Part shown: piece by piece, positions 9,859 to 18,716 of the stretch
Position numbering within the stretch: position 1 is the stretch's first letter
Layout: every line of letters begins with the position of its first letter
Assembly (NCBI GenBank): GCA_026004875.1
Contig: BPJZ01000001.1
Coordinates: 64,001 to 128,000, forward strand
Reading direction: 5' to 3'
Origin: Candidatus Poribacteria bacterium
Lineage (GTDB): Bacteria; Poribacteria; WGA-4E; GCA-2687025
Length of the DNA stretch: 64,000 nucleotides
Notes under the pieces: model-generated
Seen by the model: the letters and a program-made list of their open reading frames with translations, nothing else
Told to the model about the DNA's origin: nothing
Databases searched by the model: none
Translations under genes and position numbers: made by a program

Positions 9859-10986
9859 TCAGGAGCGCAACGCGTCCACGCAGTCCAACCGCTCCCAAGT
9901 GAAGGTTGGCTCGTTGCGCCCAAAGTGCCCGTACGCTGAGGTCGGTTGATAGATCGGACGACGCAGCTGAAGCCGCTCGATAATCCCGCGCGGAGTGAAG
10001 TCGAACACCTCCCGGACCCGTTTGAGGATCTCCTCTTCGGGAATCTTAGCCGTCCCAAAGGTCTCGATCGCCAACGAAACCGGCTCCGCAACGCCGATCG
10101 CGTAGGCGACCTGAAGCTCACACCGATCGGCCAGCCCGGCAGCGACGATGTTCTTAGCCGCATGACGGGCCGCGTAGGCGGCGCTCCGGTCCACCTTCGT
10201 TGGATCCTTACCGGAGAACGCCCCCCCTCCGTGACGGGCCAAACCGCCGTAGGTATCCACAATCGTCTTGCGGCCGGTCAGACCGCAGTCCGCCTTAGGA
10301 CCACCCAGAACGAACCGGCCCGTGGGATTGATGTGGTACCGAATCGTTGGCGAGCGAAGCTCCGGCGGAATCACCGGGTAGATGACCTCCTCGATCAGCG
10401 CCTCCCGGATCGTCGCCGAAGAGACATCCTCGTCGTGCTGGGCGGAGACGACCACCGTCTCAACCAAAAGCGGACGGCCGTCCTGATAGCGAACGGTTAC
10501 CTGGGTCTTCCCGTCGGGTCGAAGCCAGGGGAGCCGCTTCGTTTTTCGGACCTCGGCCAGCCTTCGGGCCAACCGATGAGCCAGGACGATCGGCATCGGC
10601 ATGAGTTCTTCGGTCTCCCGACAGGCGTAACCGAACATCATCCCCTGATCGCCGGCCCCGTCCTTGTTGACCCCACAGGCGATATCCGGCGACTGCTGAT
10701 CAATCGAGGTCAACACGGCGCAGGTCTCGTAATCAAACCCGTACGTCGCGTCAGTGTAGCCGATCTCGCGCACGACGTTCCGGACAATGTCGGGGATGTG
10801 AACGTAACAGTTCGTGGTGATCTCTCCGGCCACCAGCACCAGGCCGGTGTTCACCAACGTCTCACAGGCGACCCTTCCAAAGGGGTCCCGCTCCAAAATG
10901 GCGTCTAAAACGGCGTCCGAGATGCGGTCGGCCATCTTGTCCGGATGGCCCTCGGTGACCGACTCAGAGGTGTAAAGGTACTCCAC
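9859..10986 (-). CDS. metK: S-adenosylmethionine synthetase
   Basis: A 375-residue MetK (EC 2.5.1.6) making S-adenosylmethionine from methionine and ATP. It starts [24 protein letters not shown], containing the conserved [17 protein letters not shown] near 111 is PROSITE signature 1, and [16 protein letters not shown] near 252 is signature 2. Start is GTG (10984-10986). Length and motif order are those of the normal bacterial enzyme. It heads the metK-ahcY-(membrane protein)-pfkB-PHP run on the minus strand. The 132-base upstream leader holds two hairpins but no SAM riboswitch that I can recognise. Confidence 0.97.
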   Translation of the reverse strand: MEYLYTSESVTEGHPDKMADRISDAVLDAILERDPFGRVACETLVNTGLVLVAGEITTNCYVHIPDIVRNVVREIGYTDATYGFDYETCAVLTSIDQQSPDIACGVNKDGAGDQGMMFGYACRETEELMPMPIVLAHRLARRLAEVRKTKRLPWLRPDGKTQVTVRYQDGRPLLVETVVVSAQHDEDVSSATIREALIEEVIYPVIPPELRSPTIRYHINPTGRFVLGGPKADCGLTGRKTIVDTYGGLARHGGGAFSGKDPTKVDRSAAYAARHAAKNIVAAGLADRCELQVAYAIGVAEPVSLAIETFGTAKIPEEEILKRVREVFDFTPRGIIERLQLRRPIYQPTSAYGHFGRNEPTFTWERLDCVDALRS

Positions 10987-11045
10987 GGAGGCGACATCCT
11001 TTTCAATTGGATCGAATCCACACAGTTAGGGAACAGGCTCCATCC

Positions 11046-11108
11046 CTCCGGTCGTCGAGCACGAAAACAACCGGAGACGCGCGCGGCCCCCGAAAGGTCG
11101 AGGGCCGC
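11046..11108 (-). terminator. Tandem hairpins between rpsA and metK
   Basis: Two inverted repeats lie just after the rpsA stop codon. GCGGCCC/GGGCCGC pairs 11083-11089 with 11102-11108, and CTCCGGT/ACCGGAG pairs 11046-11052 with 11070-11076. In rpsA direction the first is near the stop and the second follows it. Neither has a full U-run, although TTGTTTT occurs inside the second. They may end or process the rpsA message, or form the metK leader. Confidence 0.4.
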
Positions 11109-11118
11109 TGCGCACGGG

Positions 11119-13146
11119 TCAATCCTCTTTTTCCTTTTCGGCCTCTTCAGCCTGTCGCCGGGCCATCTCAATCAAGTCGCCCAGCGTCGTTCGCTCGGGG
11201 ACCTCACGCCGCTCGGGGCGCTTGGGCCGTTCGGCGCGTTCACGTGCGGGGGCTTCACGCCGGGGCTCCTCCTGCGCCCGGCGGTGGGCTTCCAGCTCGG
11301 CCCGCTGCTGATCGATCAGGTAAGCCTTCCGGCTGAGGCCGATCCGGCGCTCCTGGAGGTCAATGTTGATCACCTTCACGTGCACCCGGTCGCCGACGCT
11401 GACGACCCGAGCGGGGTCCTCTACGTGCTCATCGCTGAGCTCGGAGACGTGGATCAACCCCTCGATTCCGTCGTCCAGCTGGGCAAAGGCGCCAAAGTTG
11501 GTCACGTTGACGATCTCTGCCTCGACGACGGTGCCGACCTTATACTTCTCCGGCACGCTCAGCCACGGATCCGGCGTCAGCTGCTTGTAACCGAGGGAGA
11601 CGCGCTCGCGCTCCCGGTCAATGTCCAGGATAACCGCCTCGATCTCGTCCCCTTCCTGAAACAGCTCGGCGGGGTCTACCCGCTTGGTCCAGGAGAGATC
11701 GGAGACGTGGATCAGCCCGTCAATGCCCTCCTCGATCTCCACAAAGACGCCAAAGTCGGTGATGTTGCGGACCTTGCCCCGAACGCGCGAGCCAACCGGG
11801 TGCTCCCGCTCGAGCCGATCCCACGGATTCTCCTGAAGCTGACGCAGCCCCAAGGAGATCTTTTGCCGTTCGCGGTCAACGCTTAGCACCCGAACGGTCA
11901 CCTCCTCGCCGATCCGGAGGATGGTGCGCGGGTCGACGTTCCGGCGGGTCCAGGACATCTCCGAGACGTGGATCAGGCCCTCGACGCCCTCCTCAAGCTC
12001 GACAAAGGCGCCGTACTCGACGATGTTGACCACCCGACCCTTCACGTCGCTGCCGACCGGATAGCGCTCCTCGATCCCCTCCCACGGATCGCGGGTCAAC
12101 TGCTTTAACCCCAGCGAGACCTTTCCGGTCTCCTTGTTGATGCTGAGGACCATGACCTCGATCTCTTGATCCCGCTCGACCACATCGGAGGGATGGGAGA
12201 TGCGCCCCCAAGACATGTCCGACTTGTGAAGCAGCCCGTCCAGGCCTCCCAGATCGATGAAGGCGCCAAAGTTGGTGATGTTCTTGACGACGCCCCGGCG
12301 AATGTCCCCCGGCTTGAGGGTTTCCAAGAGCTCCTCGCGCTGCTTGGCTCGCGCCTCCTCCAGGAGCACCCGACGGGAAAGGACGATGTTTCGACGGCGG
12401 CGGTTCAGCTTGATGACCCGCATCTCCAGGGTCTGGCCGATGTAGTCGTCCAGGTTCGGAACCGGTCGAATGTCCACCTGGGAGGCGGGGAGAAAGGCGT
12501 ACATGCTCCCAATCTGAACCCGGAGGCCACCCTTGATGCGACGCGTGGGAACCCCCTTCACCGGGCGCCCCTCTTCGTAGGCCCGTTCGATCTCCTCCCA
12601 GATGCGGCGCTGATCGGCCACCACCTTGGAGAGGACCACCTGACCCGTTTCGTCCTCCAAGCGGGCGATGTAAACGTCAATCTCGTCGCCCGGCTGAACC
12701 TCCAGCTCGCCCGATTCGGTCCGCTCGAACTCGCTGGCGGGAATGAACCCCTCAGATTTGTAGCCGATGTCTACTAACACGCCCTCTTCGCCGACCGCCA
12801 AGACGATCCCGCGAACGACCTCGCCCTCCTGGATGCGCGACATGGTGGCCTCATAGGCCTCCTCGAGCATCTCCGGGGTGAGCATCTCTTCGTCCAGCTC
12901 CAAAGCGAAGACGCCCGCAGGGGGCGCCTCACTCCCAGAGGTATCAATCTGACTGGGATCGATCGGCTCCGGGCGCTCCTCCTCCCGGGACTCTGCGCCC
13001 TCGACAGGGGCACTCTCCTCCGGAGAGGGAGACGCCTCAAGCTTTTCGTCAACGGCGGCGGGCTCTGGCTGCTGGGAATCTTCTGCAGACGACGGCTGGT
13101 GCTCTTCCCGTTCCACGGCGTCGGAAGGATGCTTCGTATCTGTCAT
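11119..13146 (-). CDS. rpsA: 30S ribosomal protein S1
   Basis: A 675-residue protein with six consecutive S1 RNA-binding domains between about residues 105 and 610. The later domains repeat the pattern GxVxNITxFGAFVxLxxGxxGLIHVSxxSW very closely. Domains 1-2 are the more divergent ribosome-docking pair (GEVVRGIVLAVGEEGVLVDIG; RPVKGVPTRRIKGGLRVQIG). The first ~95 residues are an unusually long Glu/Pro/Ser-rich, probably disordered extension. The last ~65 residues are charged (RAEREAPARERAERPKRPE type). It delivers mRNA to the 30S subunit. The start has no clear Shine-Dalgarno, as in other rpsA genes. Its promoter is called at 13249-13277. Confidence 0.93.
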   Translation of the reverse strand: MTDTKHPSDAVEREEHQPSSAEDSQQPEPAAVDEKLEASPSPEESAPVEGAESREEERPEPIDPSQIDTSGSEAPPAGVFALELDEEMLTPEMLEEAYEATMSRIQEGEVVRGIVLAVGEEGVLVDIGYKSEGFIPASEFERTESGELEVQPGDEIDVYIARLEDETGQVVLSKVVADQRRIWEEIERAYEEGRPVKGVPTRRIKGGLRVQIGSMYAFLPASQVDIRPVPNLDDYIGQTLEMRVIKLNRRRRNIVLSRRVLLEEARAKQREELLETLKPGDIRRGVVKNITNFGAFIDLGGLDGLLHKSDMSWGRISHPSDVVERDQEIEVMVLSINKETGKVSLGLKQLTRDPWEGIEERYPVGSDVKGRVVNIVEYGAFVELEEGVEGLIHVSEMSWTRRNVDPRTILRIGEEVTVRVLSVDRERQKISLGLRQLQENPWDRLEREHPVGSRVRGKVRNITDFGVFVEIEEGIDGLIHVSDLSWTKRVDPAELFQEGDEIEAVILDIDRERERVSLGYKQLTPDPWLSVPEKYKVGTVVEAEIVNVTNFGAFAQLDDGIEGLIHVSELSDEHVEDPARVVSVGDRVHVKVINIDLQERRIGLSRKAYLIDQQRAELEAHRRAQEEPRREAPARERAERPKRPERREVPERTTLGDLIEMARRQAEEAEKEKED

Positions 13147-13162
13147 AAGCTTACAGACTTTA

Positions 13163-13193
13163 CCGAGGCCCTCGCTCGGAGACCTCAGTCTCC
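13163..13193 (-). promoter_or_regulatory. Overlapping hairpins in the rpsA leader
   Basis: In the ~95-base untranslated leader, GGAGAC (13178-13183) pairs with GTCTCC (13188-13193). CCGAG (13163-13167) pairs with CTCGG (13175-13179). The two stems share bases 13178-13179, so they exclude each other. No strong Shine-Dalgarno precedes the ATG. SD-less, hairpin-rich rpsA leaders serve S1 autoregulation in gammaproteobacteria; extending that here is inference. Confidence 0.4.
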
Positions 13194-13248
13194 TCCTTTT
13201 CGTGATGGATTTCGAAGAAGCCCGTTCATCCTAGGCTTCACGCACGAT

Positions 13249-13277
13249 AGTGTACGTCGGAAAACGGAACCTGTCAA
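13249..13277 (-). promoter_or_regulatory. Sigma-70-type promoter of rpsA
   Basis: On the minus strand a perfect TTGACA (13272-13277), a 17-base spacer and TACACT (13249-13254, 4 of 6 match) lie about 100 bases before the rpsA start. It is among the best promoter matches I found in the window. Confidence 0.6.
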
Positions 13278-13357
13278 GGTCAAGGCCGACAGGCCTCCTT
13301 CTTAAGCGTTCGGCCAAACCCTTCCTTCTAGGCGCTAAACGGAGCCCTGAAATCCCG

Positions 13358-13386
13358 TTGCCTCCCCCCCAGGGTTCCGGAATAAT
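13358..13386 (+). promoter_or_regulatory. Sigma-70-type promoter for the Gfo/Idh/MocA gene
   Basis: TTGCCT (13358-13363), a 17-base spacer that includes seven Cs, and AATAAT (13381-13386, 5 of 6 match) lie 57 bases before the ATG at 13443. The ribosome binding site AAAGGAG follows. Confidence 0.45.
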
Positions 13387-13442
13387 CGAAAGCAACGGAC
13401 AAAGCGGATTAAAACGGTGCCTTCTTCAAAGGAGCCAATCGA

Positions 13443-14463
13443 ATGGCCTCGGAGAACAAGATTCGAGTAGCGATGCTCAGCTTCGCCCACGTACACGCCA
13501 GGGGCTACGCCCGACAGGCGCAACAGAACCCACGTGTGGAGCTGGTCGCCGTCTGGGACGAGCCGGAGTACGGCGGCAAGCAGGCCGCTGAGGAGCTCGG
13601 CTTGGAGTTCTACTCCGACCTAGACGCGCTCCTCAGCCGCGAGGACGTGGACGGGGTAATCGTCAATGCCCCTACCTCGATGCACGCTGAAGTCATGATT
13701 CCAGCCGCGCGAGCGGGCAAGCACATCTTCACCGAAAAGGCCCTCGCCGTCACCTTAGCGGACTGCGACCGAATCATCGCAGCCGTTCAGGAGGCGGGCG
13801 TTCAGTTCATGATCTCCTTGCCGCAGCGGTGCAATCCGAACGTGCTGTTCGCCAAGAAGGCGATCGAAGACGGCCTGCTTGGCGAGCTTACCTTTGGACG
13901 GGCCCGCGGGGGCCCATTCCGGCGCCCTGGACCGCTGGTTTGGGGGGCCTAGCGCTTGGTTTGCCGACCGAAAGCGGGCCGGCGGCGGAGGACTCTTCGA
14001 TCTGGGCTGCCATCAGATGGACATCCTCCCCTGGCTGATGGGGGGCGACCCCCGACGGGTGACAGCGATCATCAACAACTTCTCCAACGCGTACCCGATT
14101 GACGATAACAGCGCGACGCTGATCGAGTTCGACTCCAAGGCGATCGGCGTTGTGGACGTCTCTTGGGTCCACCGTTCCGGCTTCAACATGGTGGAGCTGT
14201 ACGGAACGGAGGGGTCGATCGCCTGGGGCCACGGAGGGTTCCACTTCCAGACGCGAAAGCTGGATGACGCCGGACGGGAGCGGTACCTGCAGCAGCGGCC
14301 AGCGGGGCTGCCTTCGCCCTTTGAGCAGTGGGTGAACGCGATCCTAGACGGCGCTCCAACGACGATCACCATTCAGGACGGCCGGAACCTCACCGAGCTC
14401 CTCCAGGCGGCGTACCGCTCCGCCGAGTCGGGTCAGGCGGTGGTCCTGCCCCTGGAAAGCTAA
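13443..14463 (+). CDS. Gfo/Idh/MocA-family oxidoreductase (frameshift in a G run)
   Basis: An NAD(P)-dependent sugar/inositol-type dehydrogenase of ~339 residues. The N-terminal Rossmann domain (IRVAMLSFAHVHARGYARQ, then [16 protein letters not shown] and GKHIFTEKALAVT with the family EK motif) is in frame until about 13908. Reading then continues one frame on as HSGALDRWFGGPSAWF, GGGGLFDLGCHQMDILPWLMG and the C-terminal beta domain to 14463. The switch coincides with five Gs near 13904-13908; removing one restores the protein. Substrate unknown. AAAGGAG precedes the ATG. The downstream pseudo-caspase gene starts 4-13 bases later, probably in the same transcript. Confidence 0.85.
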
Positions 14464-14467
14464 CAAA

Positions 14468-16150
14468 GTGCCGCCGATGGACACATTTGGCCGAGCCCTT
14501 TTGATCGTGCTGCTTCTGAGCGGAGGGGTCCTCCCAACCGAGTGGGCCAAAGCCCAAGCGGCCCCTCAGGAGGTCTGGGCGCTGCTGGTGGACCTCGGCG
14601 CTCCGGCAGACGCTCCAGCACGTCCCTCCTCCCGTTCGGACGGAGAGGCCTTCGCGGCGCTCTTGGAAGACCGATTCGCGACCGACTCGGACCGAATCGT
14701 CCTTCGCCTAGAAGAGAGACTCTCGGCGGCGGAGCTCCGCGAGACGATCCGGCGCTTTGCCGAGCTCGTCCACAGCGCCCCGACGCCGGAAGAGCCGGAG
14801 ACAAGCCGACTGGTGCTCCTCTACCTCCGCGCGGAGGTGACCCGACCACCTCAGGAGAGCGCGATCTACTTCTTCTCCGGGGCGGCTCGCCTGGCCGACG
14901 GAACGGGGAACAACCCCGAAGCGATCCGGGACACCACGCTCAGCGAGTGGGTTCAGGCGCTGGAGCCGGCCACCGTTCTGACGCTGTTGGACCTGCGAAC
15001 CCAGGACGAGTCGCTGGGGGTTTACTTTGCCGCTCGAACGGAGATCGGCGACGGCCGGTTGGTCACAATCGCTCGCGAGGAGCTCCCCACGCCGGTTCTG
15101 GATCTCCTCAGCGGCATTCTCTCTGAGGCTCCCGATCCCGATCGAGACGGGTTCCTCCGCTGGGAGGAGGTGCTTCTGGAGTACCAACGCCGAGTCTACG
15201 CGACCGGGGTTAGCAGCGATCGGGTGCTGGTCGGCGGGACCGGCAACCCGGACCTGGTCCTGATGGCGCTTCCAGCTCGGCTTTACGTCGAGAGCGTTCC
15301 GCTAGAGGCGGAGGTCCTCCTGGACGGGCAGTCGGTTGGCAAGACGCCCTACGTTCTGGGACGCCTGCGGGTGGGCAGCGCCCATACGATCCAAGTCCGC
15401 AAGGCCGGATATCGACTTCCCGACCCTCAGACCGTCCTGGTTGAACAGGCACGGGGAGCGGCCTACGTCGCTCGCTTCGTCCTCCAACCGGTTACCATTC
15501 GGGTACAGGTGAGCGCACCGGGTCAAGAGATGCTCGGCCCGATCGTCGTTGTGATCCCGGGGACGCCGTTTCAGACGACGCTCCCAACGCTGGGCGAAGC
15601 GGTCTTCTCCGTCGGCGAGGAGCCGCTCACCGTCGGCGAAACCTATCGGCTGATCGCCGCCACGCCAGACGATCGTTATTTTGGAACGGCTTCATTCCTC
15701 TACACGGGCTATCAGGACGTCACGGTTGCCGTTTCTCTCCAAGAGCGCACCGCCTGGGAGGTGGCAGCGGCCCGATTTGAGGCCGGATTCACTGAAGAGG
15801 CCCTCGCCGCCGCGGAGCAGGCGCTCCGGGAGGGGCTCCTGGAGCCGCCGGAGCTCCCCGGCGAACTGGTCGCGCTGCTCCTGGAACGCTGGGGAGAGCG
15901 GGAGGCTGCCCGGCCCCTTATCGTCTGCGCCCAGCTCCTGGAGCGAATTGGGGCGGAGCGCCAGGCGCAGCGCTATTGGCGTCGCGCTCGTGAACTCGCA
16001 CCGCCCGACTCTCCAGAACGCGCCTTGGCCGACGCACACGTTCGCTCCGGCTGGGGACGGTGGGGATTGATCCTCCTCCTCGTTCTGATCCTGGGAGGAA
16101 CCGGGCTCTTCGCCTACCGCACGCTTCGCGGTTCCCGCCTAGGGGGCTAG
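14468..16150 (+). CDS. Degenerate caspase-like / PEGA-domain membrane-anchored protein
   Basis: A 560-residue exported protein (557 if the ATG at 14477 is used instead of GTG). A signal sequence ends near AKAQ (residue 30). Residues ~33-250 are laid out like a caspase (C14) domain, but both catalytic sites look lost. The strand normally ending SGHG reads LVLLYLRAEV (116-125), and the strand normally ending DACxSG reads LTLLDLRTQDES (171-182). A PEGA domain follows (LYVESVPLEAEVLLDG, ~272-335). Then come another beta domain, a helical segment (TEEALAAAEQALREG) and one C-terminal membrane helix (~538-556) with a basic tail. The caspase reading is inference from strand pattern. Confidence 0.65.
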   Translation: MPPMDTFGRALLIVLLLSGGVLPTEWAKAQAAPQEVWALLVDLGAPADAPARPSSRSDGEAFAALLEDRFATDSDRIVLRLEERLSAAELRETIRRFAELVHSAPTPEEPETSRLVLLYLRAEVTRPPQESAIYFFSGAARLADGTGNNPEAIRDTTLSEWVQALEPATVLTLLDLRTQDESLGVYFAARTEIGDGRLVTIAREELPTPVLDLLSGILSEAPDPDRDGFLRWEEVLLEYQRRVYATGVSSDRVLVGGTGNPDLVLMALPARLYVESVPLEAEVLLDGQSVGKTPYVLGRLRVGSAHTIQVRKAGYRLPDPQTVLVEQARGAAYVARFVLQPVTIRVQVSAPGQEMLGPIVVVIPGTPFQTTLPTLGEAVFSVGEEPLTVGETYRLIAATPDDRYFGTASFLYTGYQDVTVAVSLQERTAWEVAAARFEAGFTEEALAAAEQALREGLLEPPELPGELVALLLERWGEREAARPLIVCAQLLERIGAERQAQRYWRRARELAPPDSPERALADAHVRSGWGRWGLILLLVLILGGTGLFAYRTLRGSRLGG

Positions 16151-17439
16151 TCGACCGAATAATAGTAGCCGATCAAAATCGCCATCTCGTCTTCAGAGGT
16201 CAATCCCCATCGAAGCGGCTTTGGGTTGTCGAAGTTTTCGTGGGTGGCGCTGTGCCGAATACCGTCCCCCTTCCGAACTAGCAGCGGCGGGTCGAACCAA
16301 AGGTTGACCGGATCGAACCAGAGTCGGTTTTCGTAGATCCGTTCCCCGGTGCTAAGCAGTTCCGCAGTATACCGAACCCCATGCCGATGCATGTGCGAAG
16401 TCAGCATCAGCAGATAGACGTCCCGATCGGGCCGCCAGATCCGAGTCGTCGTCCGTCGCTCCCCGTAAGGAACCTCGATTGCCTCGTTCACGTCGAAGAG
16501 AGGGCGCAGCAGATGGCGAACCTCCGACTCGGGGATCGCATACAAGTTTACGTACACCTCGCCGGTCAGGGGACCGGTTGCGCAAAACTCGTTGGCGTAC
16601 AGTTCCCCGCCGTTCAGGTTGACGTAGTGCGAGTTGAGGTCAAAGCGAGTCCCTGCCGGCAGCTTTAAGGCAACGCCCGGCGGGAACTGAACGTCGATCG
16701 CGGGCGTCTGCGCTCCGATAATATACTCCCGACGGAGCATCTCCAGCTCCTGGGGAGATCGAGGATCTAGGTCCCGAAACCGGCCGACCGGCACCTCTCC
16801 CTCTCGAATCCGGTAGAGAATAAAGTGATGGCTTCCCTCCCGCATAACCACTTCGATCCGGTTGACGTAAAGGGTCTCCTCCAAAGGAGGAAGGGCAAAG
16901 AAGACCTCCCGCTCGGTGCCCGGCTGGATGGTGAACGGCTCCAGATGGAGCTGAACGCCTCGCTCTGGTGGCTTGGGAGGATGGAACTCCGGCGGCACCG
17001 TCGGCCGGCCAGAAAGGTCGGGCATCCCCGGAACAACACCCTCCCGCGGGGCGCCCGCTTCGATCCAGCGTCGAATAGCGAGGATCTGGTTGGGAGGTAA
17101 GCCGCGCGTCCCTCGCGGCATGAGCTGACCCATCCCAGGACCGGGACTGAGCAGCTTGACCATCAGAAAGCTCTGAAGCGGCTTTCCCGGCGTCACGCGG
17201 AGCCATCCCTTCTCCCGCGCCCGAGCGTTGGCCGGCTCTGCGCCGACCAGCTGCTCGTAAGCGTCGGGGCCCTCCAAGCTCAGATCTCCCGCCTGAGTCG
17301 CCTCCGAATGACAGGAGCCGCTGACACAGTTCGGTTCGAAGATCGCAGCCCGTAGCTGCTCAAAGGTCGAGGTCGCCTGGCCAAAAGCCGAAAGCACCGC
17401 TAGGATCCAGCTTCCCACACCCAAGAGAATCCGTTGCAT
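16147..17439 (-). CDS. Secreted heme-motif and copper-monooxygenase-like protein
   Basis: A 430-residue exported protein. ATG 17439 with AGGAG upstream gives a clean signal peptide ending near AFGQA. The mature N-terminus has a CVSGSCH motif (C38, C43, H44): a CX4CH heme-like site with wider spacing than the usual CX2CH. Planctomycete-type cytochrome features follow (LMPRGTRGLPPNQILAIRRWIEAGAP). The second half resembles copper type II ascorbate-dependent monooxygenases, with GSHHFILYR and HMHRHGVRY carrying probable metal-binding histidines. It may be a periplasmic or surface redox enzyme. The stop overlaps that of the converging PEGA gene by 4 bases. Substrate and true heme content are unknown. 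Confidence 0.7.
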   Translation of the reverse strand: MQRILLGVGSWILAVLSAFGQATSTFEQLRAAIFEPNCVSGSCHSEATQAGDLSLEGPDAYEQLVGAEPANARAREKGWLRVTPGKPLQSFLMVKLLSPGPGMGQLMPRGTRGLPPNQILAIRRWIEAGAPREGVVPGMPDLSGRPTVPPEFHPPKPPERGVQLHLEPFTIQPGTEREVFFALPPLEETLYVNRIEVVMREGSHHFILYRIREGEVPVGRFRDLDPRSPQELEMLRREYIIGAQTPAIDVQFPPGVALKLPAGTRFDLNSHYVNLNGGELYANEFCATGPLTGEVYVNLYAIPESEVRHLLRPLFDVNEAIEVPYGERRTTTRIWRPDRDVYLLMLTSHMHRHGVRYTAELLSTGERIYENRLWFDPVNLWFDPPLLVRKGDGIRHSATHENFDNPKPLRWGLTSEDEMAILIGYYYSVD

Positions 17440-17494
17440 CGGACAGAACTCCTCGTAAAACTGACGCACTAGTCATGTTTATGATAACGCAAGC

Positions 17495-18658
17495 TCAGGC
17501 GGAAGGGTTGACGAAAAATCGGGCCGAAAGGAACAACCCCAGCCCGTAAAGCAGCACGCCGATCAGCAACACCGAGGAAGGAAGCAAGCCTAGCTCCAGA
17601 AGGGACCAGGCGAGCAGCGGTCCGGAGGCGGCCCCCAGGTCGGAGCCGGTGACGTAGGCGGCCAGGGAGGCGGAACCGCGCAGGGCCGCCTCGCTGGTCA
17701 GGATGGTATTCAGTGCAGTGGCGACGGCAAAAAACCCGATCACCGCCCCGGCTAACAGGGGCAACGGTGACGGTCGCCAAAGGAGGAGCAAAAACACTCC
17801 GCCACCGATCAGGCTGCATCGGGTGAGCCGGTCGCGGCCGTACCGATCGGCTAAGGCGCCAAAGCCTGGGGCTCCCACCCCTTCCAGCACCCACCGGGAG
17901 GCCAGGAGAAGCCCGTTCAGCGTTGCCAGTCCCAACAGTGCCCCCTCTGAGCGCTGAGCTCCAAGCCGTTCGGTGAGCAGAGCGCCCAACGAAGACATCA
18001 CAATTCCGGCGACGCAGCCGACCAGCCAACCGTTGGAGGCGACCAGAACAAGCCGCCGCCACATTCGCCCTCCAGGAGCTGGCGGGGACGGCCTCTTGGC
18101 CCGAGACGGGGCCGCTCCAGCCAGCGGCACCGCCCCTAGCGAAACGAGGGCCATCAGGAGAAAGGTCCAAAACCATCCGCTCAGGTCTACCAGCAGACCG
18201 CCGACCGCGTTTCCAACGAGCGAGCCCAGCCGGGCGATACCGTTGTAAACGCCCACGCTGCGACTCTCCCGACCGGTGGCAGCGGAGGCGGTGACCTCTG
18301 CAATGCCGCTGTGTCGAATGAAGGACCAGCAGAGCCCCCAGACTACCCGCGCCAGTAGAAACCACCCAAAGGCCGGCAACAGCGCATAGGCAAACGTCGT
18401 CAGGCTCCCGACGAAGCAGCTGATCGCAAACAACACCCGCACCCGATACCGCTCCAGCGCCCAGGCGGCCAGCGAGTTGGTCAGAAAGCGGATCCATCGG
18501 TTGACGCTCAGAAGCAGTCCAACGTGAAACGGTGCCAAGCCCAACCGCTCATACTCCGTCGGCAGAACGGCGTAGAGCGCCTGGTCCCCCAGCAGCGAAA
18601 GCGCCGTTGCGCCGCTGACGAGCCAAGTCACCCCTAAGGTGCGTCGGGAACGCTCCAT
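17495..18658 (-). CDS. Major facilitator superfamily transporter
   Basis: A 387-residue permease with about 12 membrane segments. The MFS loop motif is visible as GVGAPGFGALADRYGRDRLTR (GxLADRxGRxR) near the second-half loop 8-9. An N-terminal WLVSGATALSLLGDQALYAVLPTEY segment and RYRVRVLFAISCFVGS follow the family layout. ATG 18658 has GAGGAGAA just upstream; longer upstream reading lies over the divergent subtilase gene and is rejected. Substrate unknown. It is divergent from the subtilase with only 58 bases between the starts, so the two probably share a regulatory region. Confidence 0.85.
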   Translation of the reverse strand: MERSRRTLGVTWLVSGATALSLLGDQALYAVLPTEYERLGLAPFHVGLLLSVNRWIRFLTNSLAAWALERYRVRVLFAISCFVGSLTTFAYALLPAFGWFLLARVVWGLCWSFIRHSGIAEVTASAATGRESRSVGVYNGIARLGSLVGNAVGGLLVDLSGWFWTFLLMALVSLGAVPLAGAAPSRAKRPSPPAPGGRMWRRLVLVASNGWLVGCVAGIVMSSLGALLTERLGAQRSEGALLGLATLNGLLLASRWVLEGVGAPGFGALADRYGRDRLTRCSLIGGGVFLLLLWRPSPLPLLAGAVIGFFAVATALNTILTSEAALRGSASLAAYVTGSDLGAASGPLLAWSLLELGLLPSSVLLIGVLLYGLGLFLSARFFVNPSA

Positions 18659-18716
18659 CTTCTCCTCGGTCCCTCCTTGGAATACCGATACTATATCCGG
18701 AGGAGTGGACAAGGTC

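Noticed and set aside
10987-11118. SAM or SAH riboswitch upstream of metK/ahcY
   Set aside because: The leader has hairpins but none of the conserved SAM-I, SAM-II or SAH aptamer core sequences.
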